A DNA stretch of 64,000 bases from Niastella yeongjuensis (GTDB taxonomy: Bacteria; Bacteroidota; Bacteroidia; Chitinophagales; Chitinophagaceae), in the NCBI RefSeq assembly GCF_900110245.1, contig NZ_FOCZ01000004.1, positions 558,001 to 622,000 of the forward strand, written 5' to 3'. The translations under genes were made by a program, and so were the position numbers. Below are positions 9,879 through 18,907 of the stretch, in pieces (position 1 is the stretch's first letter; every line of letters begins with the position of its first letter). Under the pieces are notes generated by a model. That model was not told the DNA's origin. It saw nothing but the letters and a program-made list of their open reading frames with translations, and made no database searches.

Positions 9879-10412
9879 TTAGTGGCCTTTCTTATGTAGT
9901 ACTAATTGTTTTCTGATCTGTGACAAGGCAGCCACAAGATGGTGCTTAACGGTATCGAATGATAATCCTAAACGATCGGCTATCTCCTGAATTTTCAAGC
10001 CCTCGTTACGACTTAATTCATAAACATATTTACGGCGTGGCGAAAGTCCGGCAATGGCTTTATGCAACCGGTCCTTTGCATCATTGTAATCGATGTTATC
10101 GGCAACATCGTTCACGGCCGTTTTCATTTTAGCCTCAAGATCTTTGGCAAGCTTTATATTTTTACCAATTTGCATAAACCAATTCATACAACTGTTATGG
10201 GCCATCCTGAAGATATACTGATCGATTTGTTCAATCTCATTTAATTTATCTTTCCTTTTCCATAACTTTATAAATAGTTCCTGTGTGATTTCCTCGGCGG
10301 CATAAGGGTTTCTGGTTATGCTATACACATAATTATGAACAGGCGCCTTGTAGATCTCGAATAATTTCAGAAATTGCTTGAAGTGTTTATCGGGTAGCTG
10401 GCAATCGTACAT
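9879..10412 (-). CDS. ECF-type RNA polymerase sigma factor
   Basis: A protein of 177 residues, usual ECF length. Region 2 is recognisable near residues 20-85 (YVYSITRNPYAAEEITQELF, then IDQYIFRMAHN), and a region-4 helix-turn-helix near 118-170 (LSPRRKYVYELSRNEGLKI, then DRLGLSFDTVKHHL). It would direct RNA polymerase to the susC operon that follows on the same strand. It is divergent from a FecR anti-sigma gene starting 44 bases away, its likely partner. In this system, substrate binding to SusC is relayed via the STN domain to FecR, which releases the sigma factor (family knowledge). Confidence 0.92.
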   Translation of the reverse strand: MYDCQLPDKHFKQFLKLFEIYKAPVHNYVYSITRNPYAAEEITQELFIKLWKRKDKLNEIEQIDQYIFRMAHNSCMNWFMQIGKNIKLAKDLEAKMKTAVNDVADNIDYNDAKDRLHKAIAGLSPRRKYVYELSRNEGLKIQEIADRLGLSFDTVKHHLVAALSQIRKQLVLHKKGH

Positions 10413-10456
10413 ACTTAAATAATATGTACTAGCAAGTTAAAGAAAAAATTCTTTCA

Positions 10457-11728
10457 ATGGAAATACAACGTATACAGGCTCTCCTTGAAAAATATAAAAA
10501 CGATCAGCTCAATGAAAAAGAACTGGAAGAATTATCGAATGGATTGTCGCAACTGAACGAACAGGAGAAAGAAGACCTTACCACCACGTATGCTCCCTTA
10601 TGGGAAAAGGCAAAAGCCGGTGAATTACCTGCTTCCCATAAAGAACCCGACTGGCAGCAACTGCTGCATGCTGTAGTAAATACAGAAACGACAAAACCGC
10701 CGGCACGGGTTATACCATTATATAAACAAACCTGGTTGCGCTATGCAGCCGTATTTGTTTTAGCAGCTGCTGGTGCCTATGTATGGTTACAACAAAAGTC
10801 AGTTACACCGGCCGCACAATCCACGCCAATAAGTTATACACCACCAGCATCTATACACCCCGGCGGCAACAAAGCAACCTTAACATTATCAAATGGAACC
10901 AGTATCACACTAGACAGCGCCACCGATGGATCGCTGGCCATGCAGGGCACCACACAGGTAATGAAACAACAGAACGGCGCCATTATATATAAAGGCAACG
11001 CTGCTTCAAACAGCGAAACCATCTACAACACCATCACCATCCCCAAAGGCGGACAATACCAACTCACCCTTTCAGATGGCACCAAAGTGTGGCTCAACTC
11101 GTTAACATCCCTGCATTACCCCGTTTCCTTCAATGGAAAAACCAGAACCGTTACCCTGGAAGGCGAAGCCTATTTTGAAGTAGCAAAAGATAAAACAAAA
11201 CCGTTCCAGGTATTATATAAGAATATGCAGGTAGAAGTACTGGGCACTCACTTTAATATTATGGCGTACGATGATGAGGCGACAAAGACGACATTATTGG
11301 AAGGCAGTGTGAAAGTTGGCAGGCAGCCCTCCTACGCCAAGGCTTCGGCGGGCGAAGCAGAAGGCAGAGAGCAAAGCATCGTGCTAAAACCAGGAGAACA
11401 GGCTATTGTAGCAGCGAGCCCACTCACCACTCACCACTCACCACTCACTACTCACTACTCACCACTTACCATTGAGCAACTGCCTGATGCCGAACAAACC
11501 ATCGCCTGGAAAAACGGGTATTTTCATTTCGACAAGGCAGACATGCCTACCGTATTGCGCGAAGTGGCCCGCTGGTTCGACCTGGACATCGTTTATAAAG
11601 GCACTGTTTCCCAGGATCTTTTCTCAGGAAAAATGCAACGTAACCTGCCCCTGCAAACCATTCTGAATTATTTTAAGGACAGCAATCTGAATTTTGAAAT
11701 TCAGGGCCACACCCTGATCGTATTGTAA
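10457..11728 (+). CDS. FecR-family anti-sigma factor with in-frame heptad-repeat insertions
   Basis: A protein of 423 residues. The N-terminal cytoplasmic anti-sigma part (1-90) is followed by one membrane segment (about 93-111, YAAVFVLAAAGAYVWLQ), a periplasmic FecR domain (YNTITIPKGGQYQLTLSDGT to LLEGSVKV, about 190-290) and a C-terminal STN-like DUF4974 domain (AWKNGYFHFDKADMPTVLRE to the end). Between the last two domains there are two insertions: SYAKASAGE, a motif encoded by a GC-rich near-palindrome, and SPLTTHHSPLTTHYSPLT, encoded by seven tandem 7-base units. These lengthen the linker without breaking the frame. It probably controls the divergent sigma factor and the left susC. Confidence 0.92.
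   Translation: MEIQRIQALLEKYKNDQLNEKELEELSNGLSQLNEQEKEDLTTTYAPLWEKAKAGELPASHKEPDWQQLLHAVVNTETTKPPARVIPLYKQTWLRYAAVFVLAAAGAYVWLQQKSVTPAAQSTPISYTPPASIHPGGNKATLTLSNGTSITLDSATDGSLAMQGTTQVMKQQNGAIIYKGNAASNSETIYNTITIPKGGQYQLTLSDGTKVWLNSLTSLHYPVSFNGKTRTVTLEGEAYFEVAKDKTKPFQVLYKNMQVEVLGTHFNIMAYDDEATKTTLLEGSVKVGRQPSYAKASAGEAEGREQSIVLKPGEQAIVAASPLTTHHSPLTTHYSPLTIEQLPDAEQTIAWKNGYFHFDKADMPTVLREVARWFDLDIVYKGTVSQDLFSGKMQRNLPLQTILNYFKDSNLNFEIQGHTLIVL
11326..11385. repeat. GC-rich near-palindrome plus heptad remnant inside FecR
   Basis: The bases around 11330-11357 (tacgccaaggcttcggcg) form an imperfect palindrome that encodes YAKASAGE in frame. They are followed by gaaggca/gagagca steps of 7 bases. The stretch sits exactly where the second FecR gene (13360-13390) has a related cggcaga/ggacaga insertion, between the motifs LLEGSVKVG and LKPGEQ. 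I recall this palindrome as a dispersed repeat in Bacteroidota genomes, but cannot verify that here. Confidence 0.5.
11421..11469. repeat. Seven tandem 7-base units inside FecR
   Basis: The units read cactcac four times, tactcac twice, then cacttac. Because three units span 21 bases, the array encodes a 7-residue repeat (SPLTTHH, SPLTTHY, SPLTIEQ) and leaves the reading frame intact. It lies in the linker between the FecR domain and the C-terminal domain. Confidence 0.95.
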
Positions 11729-11786
11729 AAAAGTGTACCTGTAACATTTTTTTTCTTAACTTAGATACAGGATACAAACGATTGCC

Positions 11787-12389
11787 TTGGTGCCAAACAA
11801 CCATACTAACAATGAACTGCTTTTGCTGAAGCAAACTGCTGCGGGTGATGAAAAAGCCTTTCAGCTGTTGTTCATTTCTTACTGGGATAAACTCTACGCC
11901 AACGCATTACACCTCATCAAATCACCTGAAACAGCACGCGATCTCACACAGGAAGTCTTTATTAAAATCTGGTTAAAACGGGAGAAACTGTCAGCCGTAC
12001 TTTTATTTGAACCGTGGTTGTACCGCGTAGCCAAAAATGTATTCATAGATCATTTGCGCAAACAACTGGTGCTCGATTCGCTGCACGACATACAATCAAT
12101 AGAAGACAACGAAGAACAATCCCCACAAAGAAAACTCGAACTGAATGAATTGATTATGCAGGTGAACAGCGCCATAGCCAGTTTGCCCGCGCAAATGCAG
12201 GCCGCTTTCCGGCTGAGCCGTTTCCATGGCCTTACGCATGAGCAAATTGCCCAACGGATGAACATCTCAAAAGTAACTTCCCAAAACTACATCGCCCGCT
12301 CTTTAGTAGTGATCCGCAAATACTTAATGCAGTTCCTCACCTCCTGGACAATAGTCTTTATGTTGCTTGCTGAAAAATTTTTAAAATAA
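11787..12389 (+). CDS. ECF-type RNA polymerase sigma factor (non-ATG start)
   Basis: A protein of about 200 residues. There is no in-frame ATG near the start; the frame opens with TTG (11787) directly followed by GTG (11790), so translation probably starts at one of these. Region 2 is seen near residues 25-90 (DLTQEVFIKIWLKREKL) and region 4 near 125-180 (LPAQMQAAFRLSRFHGLTH, then RMNISKVTSQNYIARSL). The C-terminus is unusually hydrophobic (FLTSWTIVFMLLAEKFL), as in many Bacteroidota PUL sigma factors. It lies 58 bases after the first fecR and 102 bases before the second, and likely drives the right-arm susC operon. Confidence 0.92.
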   Translation: MVPNNHTNNELLLLKQTAAGDEKAFQLLFISYWDKLYANALHLIKSPETARDLTQEVFIKIWLKREKLSAVLLFEPWLYRVAKNVFIDHLRKQLVLDSLHDIQSIEDNEEQSPQRKLELNELIMQVNSAIASLPAQMQAAFRLSRFHGLTHEQIAQRMNISKVTSQNYIARSLVVIRKYLMQFLTSWTIVFMLLAEKFLK

Positions 12390-12491
12390 TTTTTTAACCG
12401 ACGGATTAGCCGCTTTCATTTTTACGTCTTTATATACAGACAGCCGCTGTCGCTAACGATTTGCATTTATCACAAGCCAAATGAAAAAGGT

Positions 12492-13742
12492 ATGCCTGTT
12501 GGGGAAGAACTAAGGTATTTACTGGAAAAACAACTGCAGGGCCAGCTCACGGCCGCAGAGAGAAGCCGATTTTTATACCTGCTTCGCCAGCCACAAAACA
12601 GGCTTCTGGTAGAAGACAACCTCGAAGACATCTTACACCAGCATCGTTATTCCGACACTGCCCACTTCGATAAACAAACCCTGTTTGAACAGGTAATGCA
12701 GGCTGCAGGCGATGCAGACACTACTACAGAAACACCCGTTATTTCACTATATACAAAAACGCGAAAATGGTTGCCGTATGCAGCAGCGATTCTTATAACC
12801 ATACTGGCCGCCACCTGGTATTTTACACAGCATTCCAGACGCAATGAAACGCTGGCAGCAACAACCACTACCTCACTAACTCATTCACCGGATAACGCCA
12901 ATAAAGTGCTGCTTACCCTGGCCGATGGCACACAGGTAGCGGTTGACGAAGTGCGCGATGGGAATATCGATAACCGGCTGGGCGCAAACATCAAAAAGGA
13001 GCAGGGCGTTATTGTCTTCAATGCTTCATCAACTGCATCCCCCAATACAAAAGAAACATACAACACCATTACTACTACCCGGGGCAAGCAATACCATATT
13101 ATTCTGCCCGATAAAACTGAAGTATGGTTAAATGCTGCTTCTTCCCTGAAATTCCCCCTTGCGTTCAATGGAAAAGAACGCAAAGTAGCATTGACCGGTG
13201 AAGGCTATTTTGAAGTAACGAAAAACCCCGGACAGCCATTTATAGTTACAGCAAATGGACAAACGGTGAAAGTGTTAGGCACTCATTTCAATATCATGGC
13301 TTATACTAATGAAGAAGCGATCAGAACTACCTTATTAGAAGGGTCAGTAAAAGTGGGTAGAAGGCAGCCGGCAGAGGACAGAGAGGAATCTGTAATATTG
13401 AAACCAGGAGAACAGTCAATTGCAGTAGCGAGCCCACTCACCACTCACCACTCGCCACTCACCATCAACCACTCCCCTAACTTAGAACAAATAATGGCGT
13501 GGAAAAACGGCGAGTTCCGGTTTGAAGATACCGGTATTGAAACCATTATGCGGCAGGTGGAAAGATGGTATGATCTGGACGTTGTTTACAAAGGAACCCT
13601 TCCTTCCGACCTGGGTCTTTCCGGCGTAATAGCCCGAACAGAAAAAGTTACACAACTACTCGAAATACTGGAAACAACACACAAAGTTCACTTTATCCTG
13701 GAAGGGAACAAATTAGTAGTGATGCCTTATCAATCAAAGTAA
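12492..13742 (+). CDS. FecR-family anti-sigma factor, paralog of the upstream FecR
   Basis: A protein of 416 residues with the same architecture as the FecR at 10457: cytoplasmic N-terminus, one membrane helix (about 95-112, LPYAAAILITILAATWYF), FecR domain (YNTITTTRGKQYHIILPDKT to LLEGSVKV) and C-terminal DUF4974-like domain (AWKNGEFRFEDTGIETIMRQ to the end). It carries heptad insertions at the same two linker positions as its paralog. It is 133 bases upstream of susC and is expected to hold the 11787 sigma factor until the transporter signals. The ATG at 12492 overlaps a 10-codon reading frame starting at 12481, whose role, if any, is unknown. Confidence 0.92.
   Translation: MPVGEELRYLLEKQLQGQLTAAERSRFLYLLRQPQNRLLVEDNLEDILHQHRYSDTAHFDKQTLFEQVMQAAGDADTTTETPVISLYTKTRKWLPYAAAILITILAATWYFTQHSRRNETLAATTTTSLTHSPDNANKVLLTLADGTQVAVDEVRDGNIDNRLGANIKKEQGVIVFNASSTASPNTKETYNTITTTRGKQYHIILPDKTEVWLNAASSLKFPLAFNGKERKVALTGEGYFEVTKNPGQPFIVTANGQTVKVLGTHFNIMAYTNEEAIRTTLLEGSVKVGRRQPAEDREESVILKPGEQSIAVASPLTTHHSPLTINHSPNLEQIMAWKNGEFRFEDTGIETIMRQVERWYDLDVVYKGTLPSDLGLSGVIARTEKVTQLLEILETTHKVHFILEGNKLVVMPYQSK
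13435..13476. repeat. Six tandem 7-base units inside the second FecR
   Basis: The units read cactcac, cactcac, cactcgc, cactcac, catcaac, cactccc. They encode SPLTTHHSPLTINHSP in frame at the same linker position as the array in the first fecR gene, but with fewer copies and different point changes. Confidence 0.95.
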
Positions 13743-13761
13743 CATCATGGCTTAAAAAAAA

Positions 13762-13810
13762 CCGGAAGCGCTTGCAACACTTCCGGGGCTACCTGCCTTG
13801 CAACAGGTAA
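13762..13810 (+). promoter_or_regulatory. Twin hairpins with identical loops in the susC leader
   Basis: Two adjacent stem-loops lie between fecR and susC: CCGGAAG...CTTCCGG (13763-13786) and TACCTG...CAGGTA (13790-13809). Both loops contain the same nonamer CTTGCAACA (13771-13779 and 13797-13805). Neither is followed by a T-run, so neither looks like a simple terminator. They would be at the 5' end of the susC mRNA or the 3' end of the fecR mRNA. Confidence 0.5.
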
Positions 13811-13875
13811 AAGTTGAGCCAATCGATAATAGCCGAATCAAGACTTCTATCTTTTAACCCAAACTTTCCAAAAGT

Positions 13876-16800
13876 ATGGATAATCTATTGCTTTGCCACA
13901 CAATTAACAAATTACTTCGCGTCATGAAAATTGCTGCCATTCTGATCTTTCTGGGCACCACTGCCGTGGCCGCGAATACATTTTCGCAGGTAGTATCAAT
14001 CACCGGTAAGAACATGCCGCTTACCGCCATTTTTGAATCCATTCACAAACAGGCTGGTTATTCATTTGTGTACGAACAAAAATTAATAACCCAGGCCACC
14101 CCTGTTACCGTGAATTTTAAAAATGCCACTGTTACCGATGTGCTAAATACCTGTCTCAAAGGCCAGCGGCTTCAATATGAGATCAAATTCAATACAATAA
14201 TTATAAGAGAAGGCGCAGTTGCAACACCGCCTGCGCCCGCAAAAAATATTACCGCCGATATCCCGCCTAAGGTAATCAAAGGCAAAGTGACAGATGACAA
14301 AGGACAACCACTTGCCGGCGTTACCGTTAACGTAAAAGGGTCCGACAAGTCAGTTACCACCGATGGCAACGGTGAATATACCATCAACGTGGCCGACGAC
14401 AATTCTGTATTACGATTCAGCTATGTGGGATTTACCGCCTATGAATTAAAAGTAGGTGCCTTAGATGTAATGAACATAAAGCTGGTTGCCGATACAAAAG
14501 ACATGAACCAGATTGTAGTGGTTGGTTATGGTACCCAGAAAAAAAGGAATATAACCGGCGCTGTGGCCTCTTACAATGCAGACGATATACAGGACAGGCC
14601 ACTGGCAAGAGTAGACCAGGCTTTGGTAGGTCAAATGGCCGGTGTACAGGTAAAACAAACCACCGGTATTCCCGGCAAAGCATTTAGTATCCAGGTAAGA
14701 GGTTCAGGTTCTATCTCAGCCGGCAATGAACCCCTGTATGTGGTAGATGGTTTTCCATTAGCGCAGGCAAGTCCCAATGGATCGGGAAGTTTTGGTACGG
14801 GTAATCCGCTCGACAATTTCAACCCCAATGATATTGAGTCGATCCAGGTGTTGAAAGACGCTGCCTCTGCAGCCATTTATGGGTCAAGGGCCGCTAATGG
14901 CGTGGTGCTCATTACCACCAAAAAAGGGGTAAGTGGTAAAGCTTCCATTAACGTTAACGCCTACCTGGGTTTCCAGGAAGCAAGCCGTAAACTGGATATG
15001 CTAAGCGGGGAGGAATGGATCGATCGCGCTACGGAAATGATCAATGCGCAATGGGAAGCATCCGGCACAGGCAGAAGCGCCAGTCAATCCACTGCAGAAA
15101 GAAAAGCGATCCTGGGTTTGGGCCCCGACCAGGTAAATACCAATTATATCCTGGACGATCGCTGGGCACAGCCTGGTCACCCCGGTTTGTATTTGATAGA
15201 CTGGCAGAAAGAAGCATTACGAAAAGGGTTGGTACAGAGTTACCAGCTTTCTGGAAGCGGGGGCAATGATTTTGTGAAATATTATGCATCTGGCAACTAC
15301 ACCCATCAGAACGGGATGTTGATCGGCATGGACTACACCAATTATTCAGCCCGGGCCAATCTTGAATTCAATGCTTCTAAAAAACTGAAACTGGGCATCA
15401 ACCTCGCGCCTTCGTATTCTGTTACCAACGATCCCGGCGTAGAAGGAAAAAGCAGCATCTGGCGCATGTTGATCTCCTTTACACCCGTACAGGAAAATCC
15501 GGCGGGCAGCGCCAATGCAGGCAATACGGGTCAATACCAATGGGCCAATCCCGATGTAGATCCTATTTACCGCCTGAGAAATAACGTTGGCGTTACCAAA
15601 CGCAGCAGGTTATTGTCTTCTGTTTTTGCAGAGTATAAGATCATTGACGGACTGATATTCAAAACAACCGCCAATTTCGACAATACCGACAACGAGAATA
15701 AAACCTATATCCCCGCTGGTTCTGCCAGCACCCTGCTGATCAGGCAAACCAACCCCGGCTCCATTACCTCAGGTACTTTCGCTGCCTACAAACAACAGAC
15801 TTTTGTAAATGAGAATACCCTTTCCTATTACAAACTCATCAATGGGGTGCATGATATCTCAGCGGTTGCGGGTCTTTCATACAACACAGACAAATATGAT
15901 CTGTACAGTCTCAGCTCCGTGGGCGGTTATACCAGCAGTGTAGTAACTACTTTAAACTCGGCCCTGAGTACAACAGGTTCTACCTCAGAAACAAAGAACC
16001 TGCTGCTCTCCTATTTCGCCCGCTTGCAATATGGGTTCGATAATAAGTACTTGTTCTCGGCCAGTTTACGGCGCGATGGTTCCTCCCGTTTTGGTACCAA
16101 TACCAAATGGGGCTGGTTCCCCTCCGCCTCTGTTGGCTGGCGCATATCACAGGAGAGTTTCATGGAGTCATTGACCTTTATCAATGACCTGAAATTAAGA
16201 GCCAGCTGGGGACAAAGCGGCAACTACAATATTGGCGATTACAGCAGCCTGCCCTTACTCGCCACCAGCAACTATACGGTTAACAACACCGTGGTAGCCG
16301 GTCAGGCCCCGGGCGGTATTGTGAATCCGGACCTGAGTTGGGAAAAATCAAAAACAATGGATGTTGGGTTCGATGCCTCGTTTATCAAAAGCCGCATCAA
16401 CCTCTCATTCGACTATTACACCAAGTACAGCAGTGACCTGTTGCTGAACGCGCCCATTCCCGGTCAAACCGGTTTTACCACTTCCCTCACCAATGCGGGC
16501 AAGGTAGAAAACAAAGGCTGGGAAATAGAATTGCGCACCAACAACCTGACCGGTGCATTTCAGTGGAGCACAACCGTAAACGTAAGCCACAATACCAACA
16601 AGGTAACAGAATTGCCCGGCGGCCAAACACAGATTTACATCCCTACCAAATATGACATCCCCAACAGTATTCTGCGAGTGGGTGAGCCTATGTACAGCAT
16701 CAATGTGGTGAAACAGATCGGCATCCTTACACAGGATGACATCGCCGGTAAAGCAGCCTTGTTCGGCTCTGAAAAGCCGGGCGACCCCAAGTACCTCGAT

Positions 16801-17370
16801 GCCACACCCGATGGGGTTATTGACGCAAATGACCGCGTGATCGTTGGCCATCCTACTCCGGATTATACCTATGGGGTTACCAATACCTTCCATTACAAAA
16901 TGTTCGATCTGAGTGTACTGGTACAGGGGCAACACGGCGGGTCCATTTATTCCCTGCTGGGCCGGGCTATTGGCAGAACCGGATTATCCTCTACAGAAAA
17001 CGAACTGGGTTTTTATCGCGATCGCTGGCGTTCACCCGATCAGCCCGGTAATGGCGTAACGCCCAAAGCCTATTCCACCTTCGGTTCTATAAAAAACACC
17101 GACTGGTTGTATTCATCAGACTACTGGCGCATCCGCAATATCACGCTTGGTTGCGATCTGGGAAAAGTGATGAAAACCAAATTCACGCGCAGTGCGCGGG
17201 TATATGCCACACTCGAAAATTTCTTTGGCAAGGATAAATACAAAGGAGGGTTGAATCCTGAGGCAGTGAATGAAGACCTGAGCGGAAGTTCCATCTTCCC
17301 CGATGCCGGTGATTACGGCGGTCTTCCATTACCCAAATCATTTATTGTGGGACTGAACTTAACCTTTTGA
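13876..17370 (+). CDS. susC: SusC/RagA TonB-dependent outer-membrane transporter with STN domain
   Basis: A protein of 1164 residues. As in the left-arm copy, a short extension precedes the signal sequence (MKIAAILIFLGTTAVAANTF; alternative start ATG 13924). Then come the STN domain (ITGKNMPLTAIFESIHKQAG to about 115), the carboxypeptidase-regulatory-like domain (KGKVTDDKGQPLAGVTVNVK, about 135-205), the plug (IVVVGYGTQKKRNITGAVAS, VLKDAASAAIYGSRAANGVV) and a barrel ending LTF. It forms an operon with susD 20 bases downstream and four enzymes. The presence of STN fits control by the sigma/FecR pair just upstream. Confidence 0.95.
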   Translation: MDNLLLCHTINKLLRVMKIAAILIFLGTTAVAANTFSQVVSITGKNMPLTAIFESIHKQAGYSFVYEQKLITQATPVTVNFKNATVTDVLNTCLKGQRLQYEIKFNTIIIREGAVATPPAPAKNITADIPPKVIKGKVTDDKGQPLAGVTVNVKGSDKSVTTDGNGEYTINVADDNSVLRFSYVGFTAYELKVGALDVMNIKLVADTKDMNQIVVVGYGTQKKRNITGAVASYNADDIQDRPLARVDQALVGQMAGVQVKQTTGIPGKAFSIQVRGSGSISAGNEPLYVVDGFPLAQASPNGSGSFGTGNPLDNFNPNDIESIQVLKDAASAAIYGSRAANGVVLITTKKGVSGKASINVNAYLGFQEASRKLDMLSGEEWIDRATEMINAQWEASGTGRSASQSTAERKAILGLGPDQVNTNYILDDRWAQPGHPGLYLIDWQKEALRKGLVQSYQLSGSGGNDFVKYYASGNYTHQNGMLIGMDYTNYSARANLEFNASKKLKLGINLAPSYSVTNDPGVEGKSSIWRMLISFTPVQENPAGSANAGNTGQYQWANPDVDPIYRLRNNVGVTKRSRLLSSVFAEYKIIDGLIFKTTANFDNTDNENKTYIPAGSASTLLIRQTNPGSITSGTFAAYKQQTFVNENTLSYYKLINGVHDISAVAGLSYNTDKYDLYSLSSVGGYTSSVVTTLNSALSTTGSTSETKNLLLSYFARLQYGFDNKYLFSASLRRDGSSRFGTNTKWGWFPSASVGWRISQESFMESLTFINDLKLRASWGQSGNYNIGDYSSLPLLATSNYTVNNTVVAGQAPGGIVNPDLSWEKSKTMDVGFDASFIKSRINLSFDYYTKYSSDLLLNAPIPGQTGFTTSLTNAGKVENKGWEIELRTNNLTGAFQWSTTVNVSHNTNKVTELPGGQTQIYIPTKYDIPNSILRVGEPMYSINVVKQIGILTQDDIAGKAALFGSEKPGDPKYLDATPDGVIDANDRVIVGHPTPDYTYGVTNTFHYKMFDLSVLVQGQHGGSIYSLLGRAIGRTGLSSTENELGFYRDRWRSPDQPGNGVTPKAYSTFGSIKNTDWLYSSDYWRIRNITLGCDLGKVMKTKFTRSARVYATLENFFGKDKYKGGLNPEAVNEDLSGSSIFPDAGDYGGLPLPKSFIVGLNLTF

Positions 17371-17390
17371 TCAACTAAAACGCATTTACC

Positions 17391-18893
17391 ATGAACAAGA
17401 ACATCTTTATTATATCAGGCTTACTCCTTTTTTTGATCACGTCGTGTAGCAGGGATCTCAATCTGAAACCTATTTCTGCTTCTACCACCGTAACGTTTTA
17501 TGCCAACGCAAATGATTTTACCCAGGGCGTGTATGCTGCTTACAGCTCGTTGCGCACTTATCCCGACCGGTTACTCAACCTGTCAGAAACCAGGTCGGAT
17601 AATTTGTATGCGGTATCAGACGGCGGCGTACGGGATTGGGAAGGCATCAACGATTTTCAAAAAACCATTGCCAGCAACCCGTATGTCGGCAGCGCCTGGA
17701 CAAACAATTACAATGGCATTTATAAATGCAATGTACTGATCGATGAACTGGCAAAGAATGGCAGCGTAATAAACGACAATGTGTTACAAACAAGAATGGA
17801 AGCAGAAGCAAAATTCCTGCGCGCCTTTTTCTATTTCGATCTCATCAGAACTTTTGGCAAAGTGCCGCTGGTTGACAAACCACTTTCGGCAGCAGAAGCA
17901 CTGAAGATTGGCCGTACTGCAGTATCAGCCGTGTATGACCTGGTGATCAGCGATCTCAAATTCGCCAGTGACAACCTGCCCGAAAATGTACCATCGGCAG
18001 AAAAAGGCCGCGCATCGAAATATGCAGCTAAAGGCATGCTGGCCCTTGTGTATATGACGCGTTCAGGGCCTACTTACGATATCGAGGGACCGGGACTGGG
18101 GTTGAATGAATGGGGGCAGGCAGTTGCGTTGCTCAATGAGATCATAGGCAGTAACAAATTCAGCTTTCTTACTTCGTACCCCGACATCTTTAATTATGGC
18201 AATGAAAACAATGGAGAAGTGGTGTTCGACATTCAATATGTAAGCGGGGCCAACCCCTCCCTGGGTTCCACCTTCCCTTCCTTGCTGGTTCCGGATACTT
18301 ACTTCCGGTCAATGGGAAAAGTGGACCAGAACGGCCTGAGCATCCGGCCCATTTCCAATAGTTTGTTTAATTCGTACGAACCGGGTGATACGCGAAAAGC
18401 ATTCTCCATTAAAACCGGTTATGTGTACAACAGAGATGCTGAAACGCGTTCCTTCTATTTAAAATATCTCGACACCACCAAAGTGCCCACTAAAGCGGTT
18501 GACTGGTCCGTCAACTACATTGTGCTGCGCTACACCGATGTATTGATGCTGAAAGCAGAATGTGTATTACATGGTGCACCCGGCTCTTTGGCCACCGATG
18601 TAGACGCGGTAGTTAACCAGGTAAGGACACGCGCTGGTTTAACCACCCCAAAAACAAACATTACCCTGCCACAATTGATGGACGAGCGGCGCCGCGAATT
18701 TGCAGCCGAAGGCTCCCGCTGGCACGACCTGGTTAGAAGCGGCCTGGTAGAAACAGTTATGACCAGTTGGATTGCGGCAGACGACGTGCAACATAAAATT
18801 TCACCCTTTCAAAAAGAGTATATCATTTATCCGGTTCCGCAGTCGGAAATGGATGTAAACCAGCCATTGTTCCAACAAAACACCGGTTATTAA
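17391..18893 (+). CDS. susD: SusD/RagB family surface glycan-binding lipoprotein
   Basis: A protein of 500 residues with lipoprotein signal (lipobox LITSC, Cys19), so it is outer-membrane anchored. SusD features are the N-terminal LKPISASTTVTFYANANDF region, the FLRAFFYFDLIRTFGKVPLV helix near 145, and a C-terminal block with DERRREFAAEGSRWHDLVR near 430 and the closing IIYPVPQSEMDVNQP. It partners the SusC encoded 20 bases upstream. Its ligand cannot be read from sequence; the downstream enzymes suggest a uronate-containing oligosaccharide. Confidence 0.95.
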   Translation: MNKNIFIISGLLLFLITSCSRDLNLKPISASTTVTFYANANDFTQGVYAAYSSLRTYPDRLLNLSETRSDNLYAVSDGGVRDWEGINDFQKTIASNPYVGSAWTNNYNGIYKCNVLIDELAKNGSVINDNVLQTRMEAEAKFLRAFFYFDLIRTFGKVPLVDKPLSAAEALKIGRTAVSAVYDLVISDLKFASDNLPENVPSAEKGRASKYAAKGMLALVYMTRSGPTYDIEGPGLGLNEWGQAVALLNEIIGSNKFSFLTSYPDIFNYGNENNGEVVFDIQYVSGANPSLGSTFPSLLVPDTYFRSMGKVDQNGLSIRPISNSLFNSYEPGDTRKAFSIKTGYVYNRDAETRSFYLKYLDTTKVPTKAVDWSVNYIVLRYTDVLMLKAECVLHGAPGSLATDVDAVVNQVRTRAGLTTPKTNITLPQLMDERRREFAAEGSRWHDLVRSGLVETVMTSWIAADDVQHKISPFQKEYIIYPVPQSEMDVNQPLFQQNTGY

Positions 18894-18907
18894 AACAGCA
18901 GAAAAGC

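Noticed and set aside
11421-11469. Tandem repeat considered as a CRISPR-like array
   Set aside because: Units are 7 bases with no spacers, and the array is translated within FecR.
12481-12513. Ten-codon frame MKKVCLLGKN overlapping the second fecR start
   Set aside because: It could be a leader peptide, but there is no supporting structure or motif and its length is expected by chance.
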